From Flavobacteriaceae bacterium (GTDB lineage Bacteria; Bacteroidota; Bacteroidia; Flavobacteriales; Flavobacteriaceae): a DNA stretch of 5,824 nucleotides. The notes under the pieces were generated by a model, which worked only from the letters and a program-made list of their open reading frames with translations, had not been told where the DNA came from and did no database searches. The translations under genes were made by a program, and so were the position numbers. Of the stretch, positions 1 through 5,758 are shown piece by piece (the first letter of the stretch is position 1; each line of letters begins with the position of its first letter). The stretch is taken from NCBI GenBank assembly GCA_947472705.1, contig CANJDA010000137.1, positions 1 to 5,824 on the forward strand. Direction: 5' to 3'.

Positions 1-14
1 AAAGTACATTTTAT

Positions 15-1157
15 ATGATTGGTAATCAAAATCAACAAAGAATATTTGGGTTAGATTTAATGCGAGCCATTGCTATTTTGATGGTTTTATTCGGACATTG
101 TGTTTGGATATTTCCTGACTCCAATACCTTATTTCATCAAATGATGGTTTTATCTGGCTTTCTTGGTGTTGAAGTGTTCTTTGTTTTAAGTGGCTTTCTT
201 ATTGGGAAAATATTATATGAGTTGTATTTGAAAGAAGATTTTAACTTTTCAAAGGTGATTTATTTTCTTAAACGAAGATGGTATCGAACGTTGCCAAATT
301 ATTTTTTGGTATTACTACTTGATATTGGAATTGCTTATATAGTGGGTTATGCAATACCCAATTTGTGGGACTATTTTGTGTTTGTATTGTGGAAATATTT
401 TTTGTTTTTGCAAAATTTCAGCACTACTATGTTGACTTTTTTTCCTGAATCATGGAGTCTTGCAGTTGAAGAATATGCTTATATAATATTGCCAGTTTTC
501 ATTTTTTTATTGGCACGTTTCAGTAAACCTAAAAACAAATCTAAATTTTTTCTATTTGCAGTACTTACTCTAATAGCTGTTTTCTTTTGTAATAAAATTT
601 ATTATCAAATTACTACCACCAATGTTACTGTAACCCAGTGGAATGTTTCATTAAAGGCAGTTGTTTTGTATCGTTTAGATAGTATTTTTATTGGTGTTTT
701 GTGTAGTTGGATTTATTGTAATTATAAATCATTTTGGCAAAATAATAAGCATATATTCTTTGTCATTGGAATATGTATTTTTATTTTTCAATTTGTAGCT
801 ATCGGATATTTTAAATTATTAATTGAAACCCATCCAGTTTTATGGAATGTATTTTATTTACCTTTAGTTTCGTTGGCTGTTGCTTGTTTTTTGCCATTCT
901 TATCAGATTGGAAAGAAGAAACTTCATTTTATAATAAACCAGTTGTGTTCATTAGTATAGTTTCTTATTCTGCTTATCTTTTGCATTATAGTGTTGTTTT
1001 ACAGCTTTTGAAGCATTATATAGTTTATGATGCACAAAATTCTATTCAACTCATTGGTTTTGTTTTAGCATATATCTTTATTACTTTCCTTTTAAGCTAT
1101 TTGCTTTATCGCTTTTATGAAAAGCCAATAATGGATTTAAGAGATAAAAATTCATAA
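15..1157 (+). CDS. Membrane acyltransferase, acyltransferase-3 (OafA/YrhL-like) family
   Basis: A 380-residue integral membrane protein that probably moves an acyl group, often acetyl, onto a cell-surface sugar or other acceptor at the inner membrane; the acceptor cannot be read from sequence. Family hallmarks: an N-terminal LDLMRAIAILMVLFGH segment (about 13-28) with conserved Arg17 and His28, the usual catalytic His; VEVFFVLSGFLIG (52-64) in the second membrane helix; a basic KRRWYRTLP stretch (86-94); ESWSLAVEEYAYIILP (145-160); RLDSIFIGVL (220-229); and SYSAYLLHY (317-325) followed by a last helix and YEKP. About ten hydrophobic helices are visible. Length is usual for a member without an SGNH or other extra domain, so it appears complete. 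The ATG at 15 starts just before the conserved motif, but the frame stays open to the window edge and there is no Shine-Dalgarno sequence, so the start could be upstream. It is more AT-rich than the aconitase gene, partly because of Phe/Ile/Leu-rich helices. Neighbours give no clue to the substrate. Confidence 0.88.
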   Translation: MIGNQNQQRIFGLDLMRAIAILMVLFGHCVWIFPDSNTLFHQMMVLSGFLGVEVFFVLSGFLIGKILYELYLKEDFNFSKVIYFLKRRWYRTLPNYFLVLLLDIGIAYIVGYAIPNLWDYFVFVLWKYFLFLQNFSTTMLTFFPESWSLAVEEYAYIILPVFIFLLARFSKPKNKSKFFLFAVLTLIAVFFCNKIYYQITTTNVTVTQWNVSLKAVVLYRLDSIFIGVLCSWIYCNYKSFWQNNKHIFFVIGICIFIFQFVAIGYFKLLIETHPVLWNVFYLPLVSLAVACFLPFLSDWKEETSFYNKPVVFISIVSYSAYLLHYSVVLQLLKHYIVYDAQNSIQLIGFVLAYIFITFLLSYLLYRFYEKPIMDLRDKNS

Positions 1158-1160
1158 TTT

Positions 1161-1201
1161 ACATTTTTTAGTGATTTTAATATAGAATCAACAAAAAATG
1201 T
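1161..1201 (+). terminator. AT-rich hairpin after the acyltransferase gene, possible terminator
   Basis: Four bases after the stop codon lies an imperfect inverted repeat. The outer arms ACATTTTTT (1161-1169) and AAAAAATGT (1193-1201) are perfect 9-bp complements. Inside them, GATTTTA (1173-1179) pairs with TAGAATC (1183-1189) with one G-T wobble, around a 3-base loop. The position suits transcription termination or 3'-end protection of the acyltransferase mRNA. There is no GC-rich stem base and no U-tract after the stem, so it is not a textbook intrinsic terminator. Confidence 0.35.
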
Positions 1202-1268
1202 AGTCCAAAAATCAGCTATTCACAAAACAGTCTTGCAAAACAACTTATTCTTTTAAAAATCTTTTTAA

Positions 1269-1284
1269 AGTACAACGTTTTCGT
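1269..1284. promoter_or_regulatory. Possible operator upstream of aconitase (LacI-type half-site)
   Basis: The 16-mer AGTACAACGTTTTCGT is centred on CpG (1276-1277). Its right half, CGTTTTCGT, is identical to that of the palindrome upstream of gap (5676-5691 read on the minus strand), and 12 of 16 positions match overall. The left half is degenerate. It abuts and overlaps by one base the -7 promoter element at 1284-1291, so a bound protein would be expected to block RNA polymerase. The regulator and any real binding are inferred. Confidence 0.4.
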
Positions 1285-1291
1285 AAATTTG
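1284..1291 (+). promoter_or_regulatory. Aconitase promoter, Bacteroidota -7 element TAAATTTG
   Basis: TAAATTTG matches the Bacteroidota primary sigma factor -7 consensus TAnnTTTG exactly. It ends 28 bases before the aconitase ATG, which would give a leader of roughly 20 bases. No clear TTG-type -33 element is visible; the T-run at 1262-1266 is at about the right spacing (17 bases). There is no Shine-Dalgarno sequence before the ATG, as is normal in this phylum. Confidence 0.6.
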
Positions 1292-1319
1292 CATAGCAAA
1301 CAATAAACCTATATATGTT

Positions 1320-3584
1320 ATGGCTTTTGATATTGAAATGATTGAAAAAGTGTATGCAACTATGGCCTCTCGAGTGGATAAAGCACGCGAGTTGGTTGGT
1401 CGTCCACTTACCTTATCTGAAAAGATTTTATATTCACACTTATGGGAAGGAATGCCTTCTCAAGCCTTTAACCGTGGAAAAGATTACGTAGATTTCGCTC
1501 CCGATAGAGTGGCATGTCAAGATGCTACAGCTCAAATGGCATTGTTACAATTTATGCATGCCGGAAAAAGTAAGGTCGCAGTTCCAACTACTGTGCATTG
1601 TGATCACTTAATACAGGCAAAAGTTGGCGCTACTACCGATTTAGCAGTAGCCAATTCACAGTCTAAAGAAGTTTTTGATTTCCTATCTTCTGTTTCTAAT
1701 AAGTATGGAATCGGATTTTGGAAACCGGGTTCAGGAATTATTCATCAAATTGTTTTAGAAAATTATGCCTTTCCAGGTGGAATGATGATAGGAACAGATT
1801 CACACACTGTAAATGCAGGTGGTTTAGGAATGCTAGCTATTGGTGTTGGTGGGGCGGATGCAGTAGATGTAATGTCGGGCATGTCATGGGAATTGAAATT
1901 TCCAAAATTAATTGGAGTAAAACTAACTGGTAAATTAAACGGTTGGACTGCCCCAAAAGATGTTATTCTAAAAGTTGCAGATATCCTTACCGTGAAAGGA
2001 GGAACTGGTGCTATTGTTGAATATTTTGGAGAAGGCGCCACTAATATGTCATGTACAGGAAAAGGAACTATCTGTAATATGGGAGCAGAAATTGGAGCTA
2101 CAACTTCTACTTTTGGTTACGATGATTCTATGAGAAGATATTTAGCCGCTACCGGTCGTCAAGATGTGGTAAATGCAGCTGATAAAGTAGCCGCTTATTT
2201 AACAGGTGATGCTGAAGTTTATGCTAATCCAAGTCAATATTTTGATCAAGTTATTGAAATTAATTTGTCTGAATTAGAGCCTCATATTAATGGACCTTTC
2301 ACTCCTGATAGAGGAACACCAGTTTCAAAAATGAAAGAAGAAGCGGCAGCTAATGGTTGGCCATTAAAAGTAGAATGGGGATTAATTGGTTCTTGTACCA
2401 ATTCATCTTACGAAGATATGGCTCGTGCTGCTTCAATTGTAGAGCAAGCAGTTGCTCACGGAATTACACCAAAAGCTGAATTTGGAATTAATCCAGGATC
2501 AGAGCAAATTAGATTTACTATTGAAAGAGATGGTATCATTGCCACTTTCGAAAAAATGGGAACCAAAGTATTTACCAATGCATGTGGTCCATGTATAGGT
2601 CAATGGGATAGAGCAGGAGCAGATAAAGGTGAAAAAAATACCATAGTTCACTCTTTCAACAGAAACTTCTCAAAACGTGCAGATGGAAATCCTAATACTC
2701 ATGCTTTTGTAACTTCACCAGAAATGGTAGCAGCATTAGCTATTTCAGGAGATTTGTCTTTTAATCCTATTACGGATACACTTTTAAACGATAATGGTGA
2801 AGAAGTAAAATTAAATCCACCAGTAGGTGACGAATTACCAAAAAGAGGTTTTGATGTTGACGATGCTGGTTTTCAAGCACCAGCTGCTGATGGTTCATCA
2901 ATTCAAGTTGCGGTTTCACCAACTTCAGATAGGTTACAATTACTAGCACCATTTGATGCTTGGGATGGAAAGAATATTACAGGAGCCAAATTGTTAATCA
3001 AAGCTTTTGGTAAATGTACCACAGACCATATTTCAATGGCTGGACCATGGTTGCGTTTTCGTGGGCACTTAGATAATATTTCAAACAATATGTTGATTGG
3101 TGCTGTGAATGCTTTCAATCAAGAATCTAATAAAGTAAAAAATCAATTGACAGGGTCTTACGATGCAGTTCCTGCCGTACAAAGAGCTTATAAAGCTGCA
3201 GGTGTTCCATCTATCGTTGTTGGTGACCAAAATTATGGAGAAGGATCTTCTCGTGAACATGCGGCTATGGAACCACGTTTCCTAGGCGTAAAAGCTGTCT
3301 TGGTAAAATCGTTTGCACGTATTCACGAAACAAATTTGAAAAAGCAAGGAATGTTAGCATTAACATTTGCCAATGAAGCTGATTATGATAAAATTCAAGA
3401 AGACGATATTATTAATTTCTTAGATTTAACTGAATTTGCTCCAGGCAAACCATTGTCATTAGAATTTGTTCATGCCGATGGTACTAAAGATTTAATTTTA
3501 GCTAATCATACCTATAACGATAGCCAAATTGGTTGGTTTGTAGCTGGTTCAGCTTTAAATTTAATAGCAGCAGGTAAAGCTTAA
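1320..3584 (+). CDS. acn: Aconitate hydratase (aconitase), mitochondrial-type
   Basis: Cytoplasmic 4Fe-4S enzyme that interconverts citrate and isocitrate through cis-aconitate in the TCA and glyoxylate cycles. The 754 residues match the mitochondrial (ACO2-like) branch from end to end, rather than the longer IRP-like AcnA or the AcnB architecture. Landmarks: RPLTLSEKILY (28-38), QDATAQMALLQF (67-78), VHCDHLI (92-98), the WKPGSGIIHQI stretch (134-144) and GTDSHT (158-163) with catalytic Asp/His. Cluster ligands are Cys359 in GSCTNSSYEDM and Cys422 and Cys425 in ACGPCIGQW. After a linker near 500-540, the swivel domain carries the GDQNYGEGSSREHAA stretch (635-649) with the active-site Ser/Arg. 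All key residues are present, so it should be active. The ATG at 1320 places the N-terminus where bacterial homologues begin, with no organelle-type presequence. The gene is monocistronic: own promoter upstream, strong terminator 17 bases downstream. A possible operator shared with gap suggests carbon-responsive control (inference). Confidence 0.98.
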   Translation: MAFDIEMIEKVYATMASRVDKARELVGRPLTLSEKILYSHLWEGMPSQAFNRGKDYVDFAPDRVACQDATAQMALLQFMHAGKSKVAVPTTVHCDHLIQAKVGATTDLAVANSQSKEVFDFLSSVSNKYGIGFWKPGSGIIHQIVLENYAFPGGMMIGTDSHTVNAGGLGMLAIGVGGADAVDVMSGMSWELKFPKLIGVKLTGKLNGWTAPKDVILKVADILTVKGGTGAIVEYFGEGATNMSCTGKGTICNMGAEIGATTSTFGYDDSMRRYLAATGRQDVVNAADKVAAYLTGDAEVYANPSQYFDQVIEINLSELEPHINGPFTPDRGTPVSKMKEEAAANGWPLKVEWGLIGSCTNSSYEDMARAASIVEQAVAHGITPKAEFGINPGSEQIRFTIERDGIIATFEKMGTKVFTNACGPCIGQWDRAGADKGEKNTIVHSFNRNFSKRADGNPNTHAFVTSPEMVAALAISGDLSFNPITDTLLNDNGEEVKLNPPVGDELPKRGFDVDDAGFQAPAADGSSIQVAVSPTSDRLQLLAPFDAWDGKNITGAKLLIKAFGKCTTDHISMAGPWLRFRGHLDNISNNMLIGAVNAFNQESNKVKNQLTGSYDAVPAVQRAYKAAGVPSIVVGDQNYGEGSSREHAAMEPRFLGVKAVLVKSFARIHETNLKKQGMLALTFANEADYDKIQEDDIINFLDLTEFAPGKPLSLEFVHADGTKDLILANHTYNDSQIGWFVAGSALNLIAAGKA

Positions 3585-3600
3585 TAAAATTTATTATTCA

Positions 3601-3639
3601 AAAAAAAAACGCTTCGTATAATTCGAAGCGTTTTTTTTT
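3601..3639. terminator. Bidirectional intrinsic terminator between convergent genes
   Basis: CGCTTCG (3610-3616) and CGAAGCG (3624-3630) form a perfect 7-bp GC-rich stem with a 7-base loop. The stem is flanked by nine A on the left (3601-3609) and nine T on the right (3631-3639), so it works as a stem plus U-tract on both strands. It can end both the aconitase transcript from the left and the small minus-strand gene from the right, whose stop codon is only 3 bases away. Confidence 0.93.
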
Positions 3640-3642
3640 GAA

Positions 3643-4011
3643 TTAAACCCTTTTATAAATCTCTTTGATGCCAGTGTTCCAATCTACTACTTCATAATAG
3701 AAATCCACAGCAGTTAAATCCTTTTTCTTTCGAATAACACATTTTCCAGTTACATTGGCTTCGTTGCCTAAAACGGTAACTTTTTTATTAGTCTCAAGTT
3801 GGCCTGTCAAGTACAAGTCATAAATTTTATTCGCTATATCTTGACGAATTGACATTTTTGAATTGAATGTACTGATAATAACAGTTCCTTTTTTAGAACG
3901 AGCAATTAATTCCATTCCATTGTGACCAAAATTATAGGTCTTTATTTTTGGCTCCTCATTTGAGAAGGCAATGGAAGTCATTAGTAGTAAACTAAAAAAT
4001 ACTTTTTTCAT
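3643..4011 (-). CDS. Small exported protein of unknown function
   Basis: I do not recognise a family. The 122-residue product begins MKK followed by a hydrophobic run, FFSLLLMTSIAFS (5-17), then acidic and polar residues. This is a typical Sec signal peptide with probable cleavage after Ser17. There is no lipobox Cys, so it is probably a soluble periplasmic or secreted protein of about 105 residues. The mature part is rich in Lys and alternating polar/hydrophobic stretches (KGTVIISTF, KKVTVLG, AVDFYYEVVDW), suggesting a small beta-rich fold, and has a single Cys at 91. No catalytic motif is apparent. It has its own likely promoter (4043-4071), and the gap terminator separates it from gap, so it is probably a single-gene unit. 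Its stop codon abuts the bidirectional terminator. The signal peptide and well-placed transcription signals make it a credible gene. Confidence 0.8.
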   Translation of the reverse strand: MKKVFFSLLLMTSIAFSNEEPKIKTYNFGHNGMELIARSKKGTVIISTFNSKMSIRQDIANKIYDLYLTGQLETNKKVTVLGNEANVTGKCVIRKKKDLTAVDFYYEVVDWNTGIKEIYKRV

Positions 4012-4042
4012 AAATTAAGATTTGGGCTTTAATTTTGAATGC

Positions 4043-4071
4043 GAAAAGTAGTAATTAATTTTATATAACAA
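4043..4071 (-). promoter_or_regulatory. Likely promoter of the small exported-protein gene
   Basis: On the minus strand, TTG (4071-4069) is followed after 18 bases by TACTTTTC (4050-4043). This matches the Bacteroidota TTG / TAnnTTTG arrangement except for the last base. The -7 element ends 31 bases before the ATG at 4011, and no Shine-Dalgarno sequence follows. The inverted repeat at 4075-4100 lies directly upstream. Confidence 0.4.
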
Positions 4072-4074
4072 TAC

Positions 4075-4100
4075 GTTATTAACAAAAAATTGTTGATAAC
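4075..4100. repeat. 26-bp inverted repeat made of two DnaA-box-like arms
   Basis: GTTATTAACAA (4075-4085) and TTGTTGATAAC (4090-4100) pair over 11 positions with one T-G wobble, around AAAA. Each arm contains a 9-mer of the form TTATnAACA (TTATTAACA at 4076-4084; TTATCAACA read on the minus strand at 4099-4091), one or two bases from the classical DnaA box TTATCCACA. It lies just upstream of the promoter of the small gene, so it may instead be an operator for an unknown regulator. It has no adjoining U-tract and so is not an intrinsic terminator. Confidence 0.45.
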
Positions 4101-4103
4101 AGC

Positions 4104-4143
4104 AAAAAACCCGTTCAATTGCAATAATTAAACGGATTTTTTT
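4104..4143 (-). terminator. Intrinsic terminator of gap
   Basis: CCGTT (4111-4115) pairs with AACGG (4131-4135). After one mismatch, AATT (4117-4120) pairs with AATT (4126-4129) around a 5-base loop. On the minus strand the stem is followed by six U (complement of A at 4104-4109), ending the gap transcript 16 bases past its stop codon. T residues at 4137-4143 give weaker symmetry on the plus strand. Confidence 0.8.
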
Positions 4144-4158
4144 GAATGTATTTACTTA

Positions 4159-5607
4159 TTAATAGTAAGTATAGCGTCTTACTTTGGCAATATATTTGGC
4201 TAAACGAATAACTTGATGACTATAGCCATATTCATTATCATACCATACATACAGCACTATATTTTTACCATCATTTGAAACGATAGTAGCATTACTGTCA
4301 TAAATTGATGGAGCTGAAGTACCTACAATGTCAGAAGAAACCAACTCATTATTCAACGAATATTTAATTTGTTCAACTAATTCACCTTCTAAGGCATATT
4401 TTTTCATAATCGCATTTACATCCGCTATAGAAGTTTCCTTATTTACTTCTAAATTTAATACGACTAGAGAACCATTTGGAACAGGAACTCGAATAGCATT
4501 AGAGGTTAATTTTCCTGCTAAGCTTGGCAAAGCTTTAGCTACAGCAGTTCCGGCGCCAGTTTCAGTAATTACCATATTTAGTGCGGCAGCACGACCTCGT
4601 CGGTATTTTTTATGCATATTGTCTACCAAATTTTGATCATTGGTATAGGCATGTATTGTTTCTAAGTGTCCTTTTACTACACCAAGAGTTTCTTCGACTG
4701 CTTGCAAAATAGGAGTAATTGCATTGGTGGTACAGGATGCGGCAGAAAAAATGTCCACTTTATCCGGATTGTAATCGTTGTGGTTTACACCGTAAACAAT
4801 ATTCGGAACACCTTTTCCTGGAGCAGTAAGTAGTACTTTGCTAACTCCTTTTGATGTTAAATGACGTTTTAAAGCTTCTTCAGTTGTAAATGCACCTGTG
4901 TTATCAATCACTAAAGCATCTTCGATACCATATTGAGTGTAATCAATTTCTTCAGGGCTAGCAGCAGTTATTATATGAACAGTAGTTCCATTAATAATTA
5001 AGGCATTGTTTTCTAAATCTGCTTGTACTGAACCTTCAAAATCACCATGAACAGAATCGTATCGCAATAAAGAGGCTCTTTTTTCTAATGAAGAAGCATC
5101 ATTTCGATCACGTGTAACAATAGCACGCAAACGCAACTGCTGTCCTTTACCAATTTTACTCATCATTTCACGAGCCAATAAACGACCAATTCGCCCAAAA
5201 CCGTATAGCACTACATCTTTTGGTTGAATATTTTTTGAGTTTTTGGCATTTCTTAGCTTGTCTATTACAAAAGCTTTGGCATCGTTGTATTTGTTATCTT
5301 CTAAATGGTATTCATAGGTTAGTTTACCAATATCAATTCGGGATGGTGGTAAATCTAAATTTAGAATAGCATTAGCAATTTCAACAGTATCGAAAACATT
5401 GATAGGCTTTTGCACAAACTCACCAGCATATTCATGTAAATTGATAATATCGCTAACATTTCGATCAATTAATTGGTTTCTGAAAAGCACCAATTCAATA
5501 GACTTGTCATACCATAAATCACTAATGATTTTAATGAATTCGACACCGGCCTTACGTCGGTCTGCTTGAAATGATAATTCCTTCTCGTATAAAGTATTAC
5601 TGTTCAT
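4159..5607 (-). CDS. gap: Glyceraldehyde-3-phosphate dehydrogenase, long form
   Basis: Cytoplasmic enzyme that reversibly converts glyceraldehyde 3-phosphate, NAD(P)+ and phosphate to 1,3-bisphosphoglycerate. At 482 residues it is about 140 longer than classical GAPDH (330-340). The extra part is an N-terminal, mostly helical, charged region (about 1-128) with no motif I recognise. The catalytic core follows: GFGRIGR (136-142) for dinucleotide binding, LLRYDSVHGDFEG (180-192), SCTTN with nucleophile Cys292, IHAYT with catalytic His319, RRGRAAALN (336-344), IRVPVPNGS (372-380) and the C-terminal WYDNEYGYSHQVIRL (455-469). The core differs from GapA enzymes: TRDRND follows the second strand where NAD-type enzymes usually have ND, and TETGAGTA replaces TSTGAAKA. 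Long GAPDHs with this layout form a known family (I recall the model PRK08289), common in Bacteroidota. Cofactor and direction (glycolytic or gluconeogenic) cannot be settled from sequence. The start at 5607 is 44 bases from a strong promoter. Single-gene unit with its own terminator. Confidence 0.96.
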   Translation of the reverse strand: MNSNTLYEKELSFQADRRKAGVEFIKIISDLWYDKSIELVLFRNQLIDRNVSDIINLHEYAGEFVQKPINVFDTVEIANAILNLDLPPSRIDIGKLTYEYHLEDNKYNDAKAFVIDKLRNAKNSKNIQPKDVVLYGFGRIGRLLAREMMSKIGKGQQLRLRAIVTRDRNDASSLEKRASLLRYDSVHGDFEGSVQADLENNALIINGTTVHIITAASPEEIDYTQYGIEDALVIDNTGAFTTEEALKRHLTSKGVSKVLLTAPGKGVPNIVYGVNHNDYNPDKVDIFSAASCTTNAITPILQAVEETLGVVKGHLETIHAYTNDQNLVDNMHKKYRRGRAAALNMVITETGAGTAVAKALPSLAGKLTSNAIRVPVPNGSLVVLNLEVNKETSIADVNAIMKKYALEGELVEQIKYSLNNELVSSDIVGTSAPSIYDSNATIVSNDGKNIVLYVWYDNEYGYSHQVIRLAKYIAKVRRYTYY

Positions 5608-5650
5608 AAAAGAAATAAGGGTTTAGTTGTGTTTGAAATAAAATTTGGCG

Positions 5651-5658
5651 CAAAAATA
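5651..5658 (-). promoter_or_regulatory. gap promoter, Bacteroidota -7 element TATTTTTG
   Basis: Read on the minus strand, TATTTTTG matches TAnnTTTG exactly and lies 43 bases before the gap start codon, predicting a leader of about 35 bases. TTTCG (5681-5677), 18 bases upstream, could serve as a degenerate -33 element and overlaps the palindrome at 5676-5691. No Shine-Dalgarno sequence precedes the ATG. Confidence 0.65.
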
Positions 5659-5675
5659 GTGATTAGAAGTCTTTT

Positions 5676-5691
5676 ACGAAAACGATTTCGT
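5676..5691. promoter_or_regulatory. 16-bp palindrome upstream of gap, probable LacI-type operator
   Basis: ACGAAAACGATTTCGT is symmetric at 7 of 8 base pairs around a central CpG (5683-5684). That is the geometry of LacI-family operators; the E. coli PurR box ACGCAAACGTTTGCGT is a close example in shape. It sits over the expected -33 region of the gap promoter. The minus-strand 12-mer CGTTTTCGTAAA, spanning half of this site (5684-5673), recurs exactly upstream of aconitase at 1276-1287. Binding by a LacI-family protein is inferred from shape alone. Confidence 0.55.
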
Positions 5692-5706
5692 GACTTTTTT
5701 TTAAAT

Positions 5707-5737
5707 AAAAAAGCCAATCCTTTTATTGATTGGCTTT
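5707..5737 (-). terminator. Intrinsic terminator of the gene entering from the right edge
   Basis: AAGCCAATC (5711-5719) and GATTGGCTT (5728-5736) form a perfect 9-bp stem with an 8-base loop; A at 5710 pairing with T at 5737 extends it. Read on the minus strand it ends in six U (complement of A at 5707-5712), and it begins 22 bases after the stop codon at 5759-5761. It also shields the gap promoter from upstream transcription. Symmetry on the plus strand is poorer (TTT, then C). Confidence 0.85.
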
Positions 5738-5758
5738 CTAAAAACTAAGTAAGATGAA

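Noticed and set aside
1158..1319. Search for a riboswitch or small RNA upstream of aconitase
   Set aside because: The predicted leader after the -7 element is only about 20 bases, too short for a riboswitch. The rest of the gap is AT-rich with only the hairpin noted.
1315..1341. ATG at 1315 giving an 8-codon upstream reading frame overlapping the aconitase start
   Set aside because: It lies only 5 bases before the real start, has no ribosome-binding signal, and AT-rich leaders contain such ATGs by chance. No peptide features suggest a leader or attenuator.
1718..2041. Overlapping reading frames on both strands inside the aconitase gene (1718-1933 plus, 1763-2041 minus)
   Set aside because: They lie wholly inside a strongly conserved aconitase sequence, and their translations look like shadow frames (Cys/Trp-rich or Pro/Ser/Thr-rich).
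2770..3118. Minus-strand reading frames inside the 3' half of the aconitase gene
   Set aside because: Shadow frames of a conserved gene; compositions are atypical and there is no promoter or terminator for them.
3601..3639. A-tract/hairpin/T-tract considered as an attachment site or mobile-element end
   Set aside because: Its position between convergent stop codons and its symmetric stem plus A9/T9 fully fit a bidirectional terminator; no integrase or target duplication is nearby.
4328..4636. Plus-strand 102-codon frame inside gap
   Set aside because: Antisense to the conserved GAPDH catalytic core; its openness follows from codon bias of the real gene.
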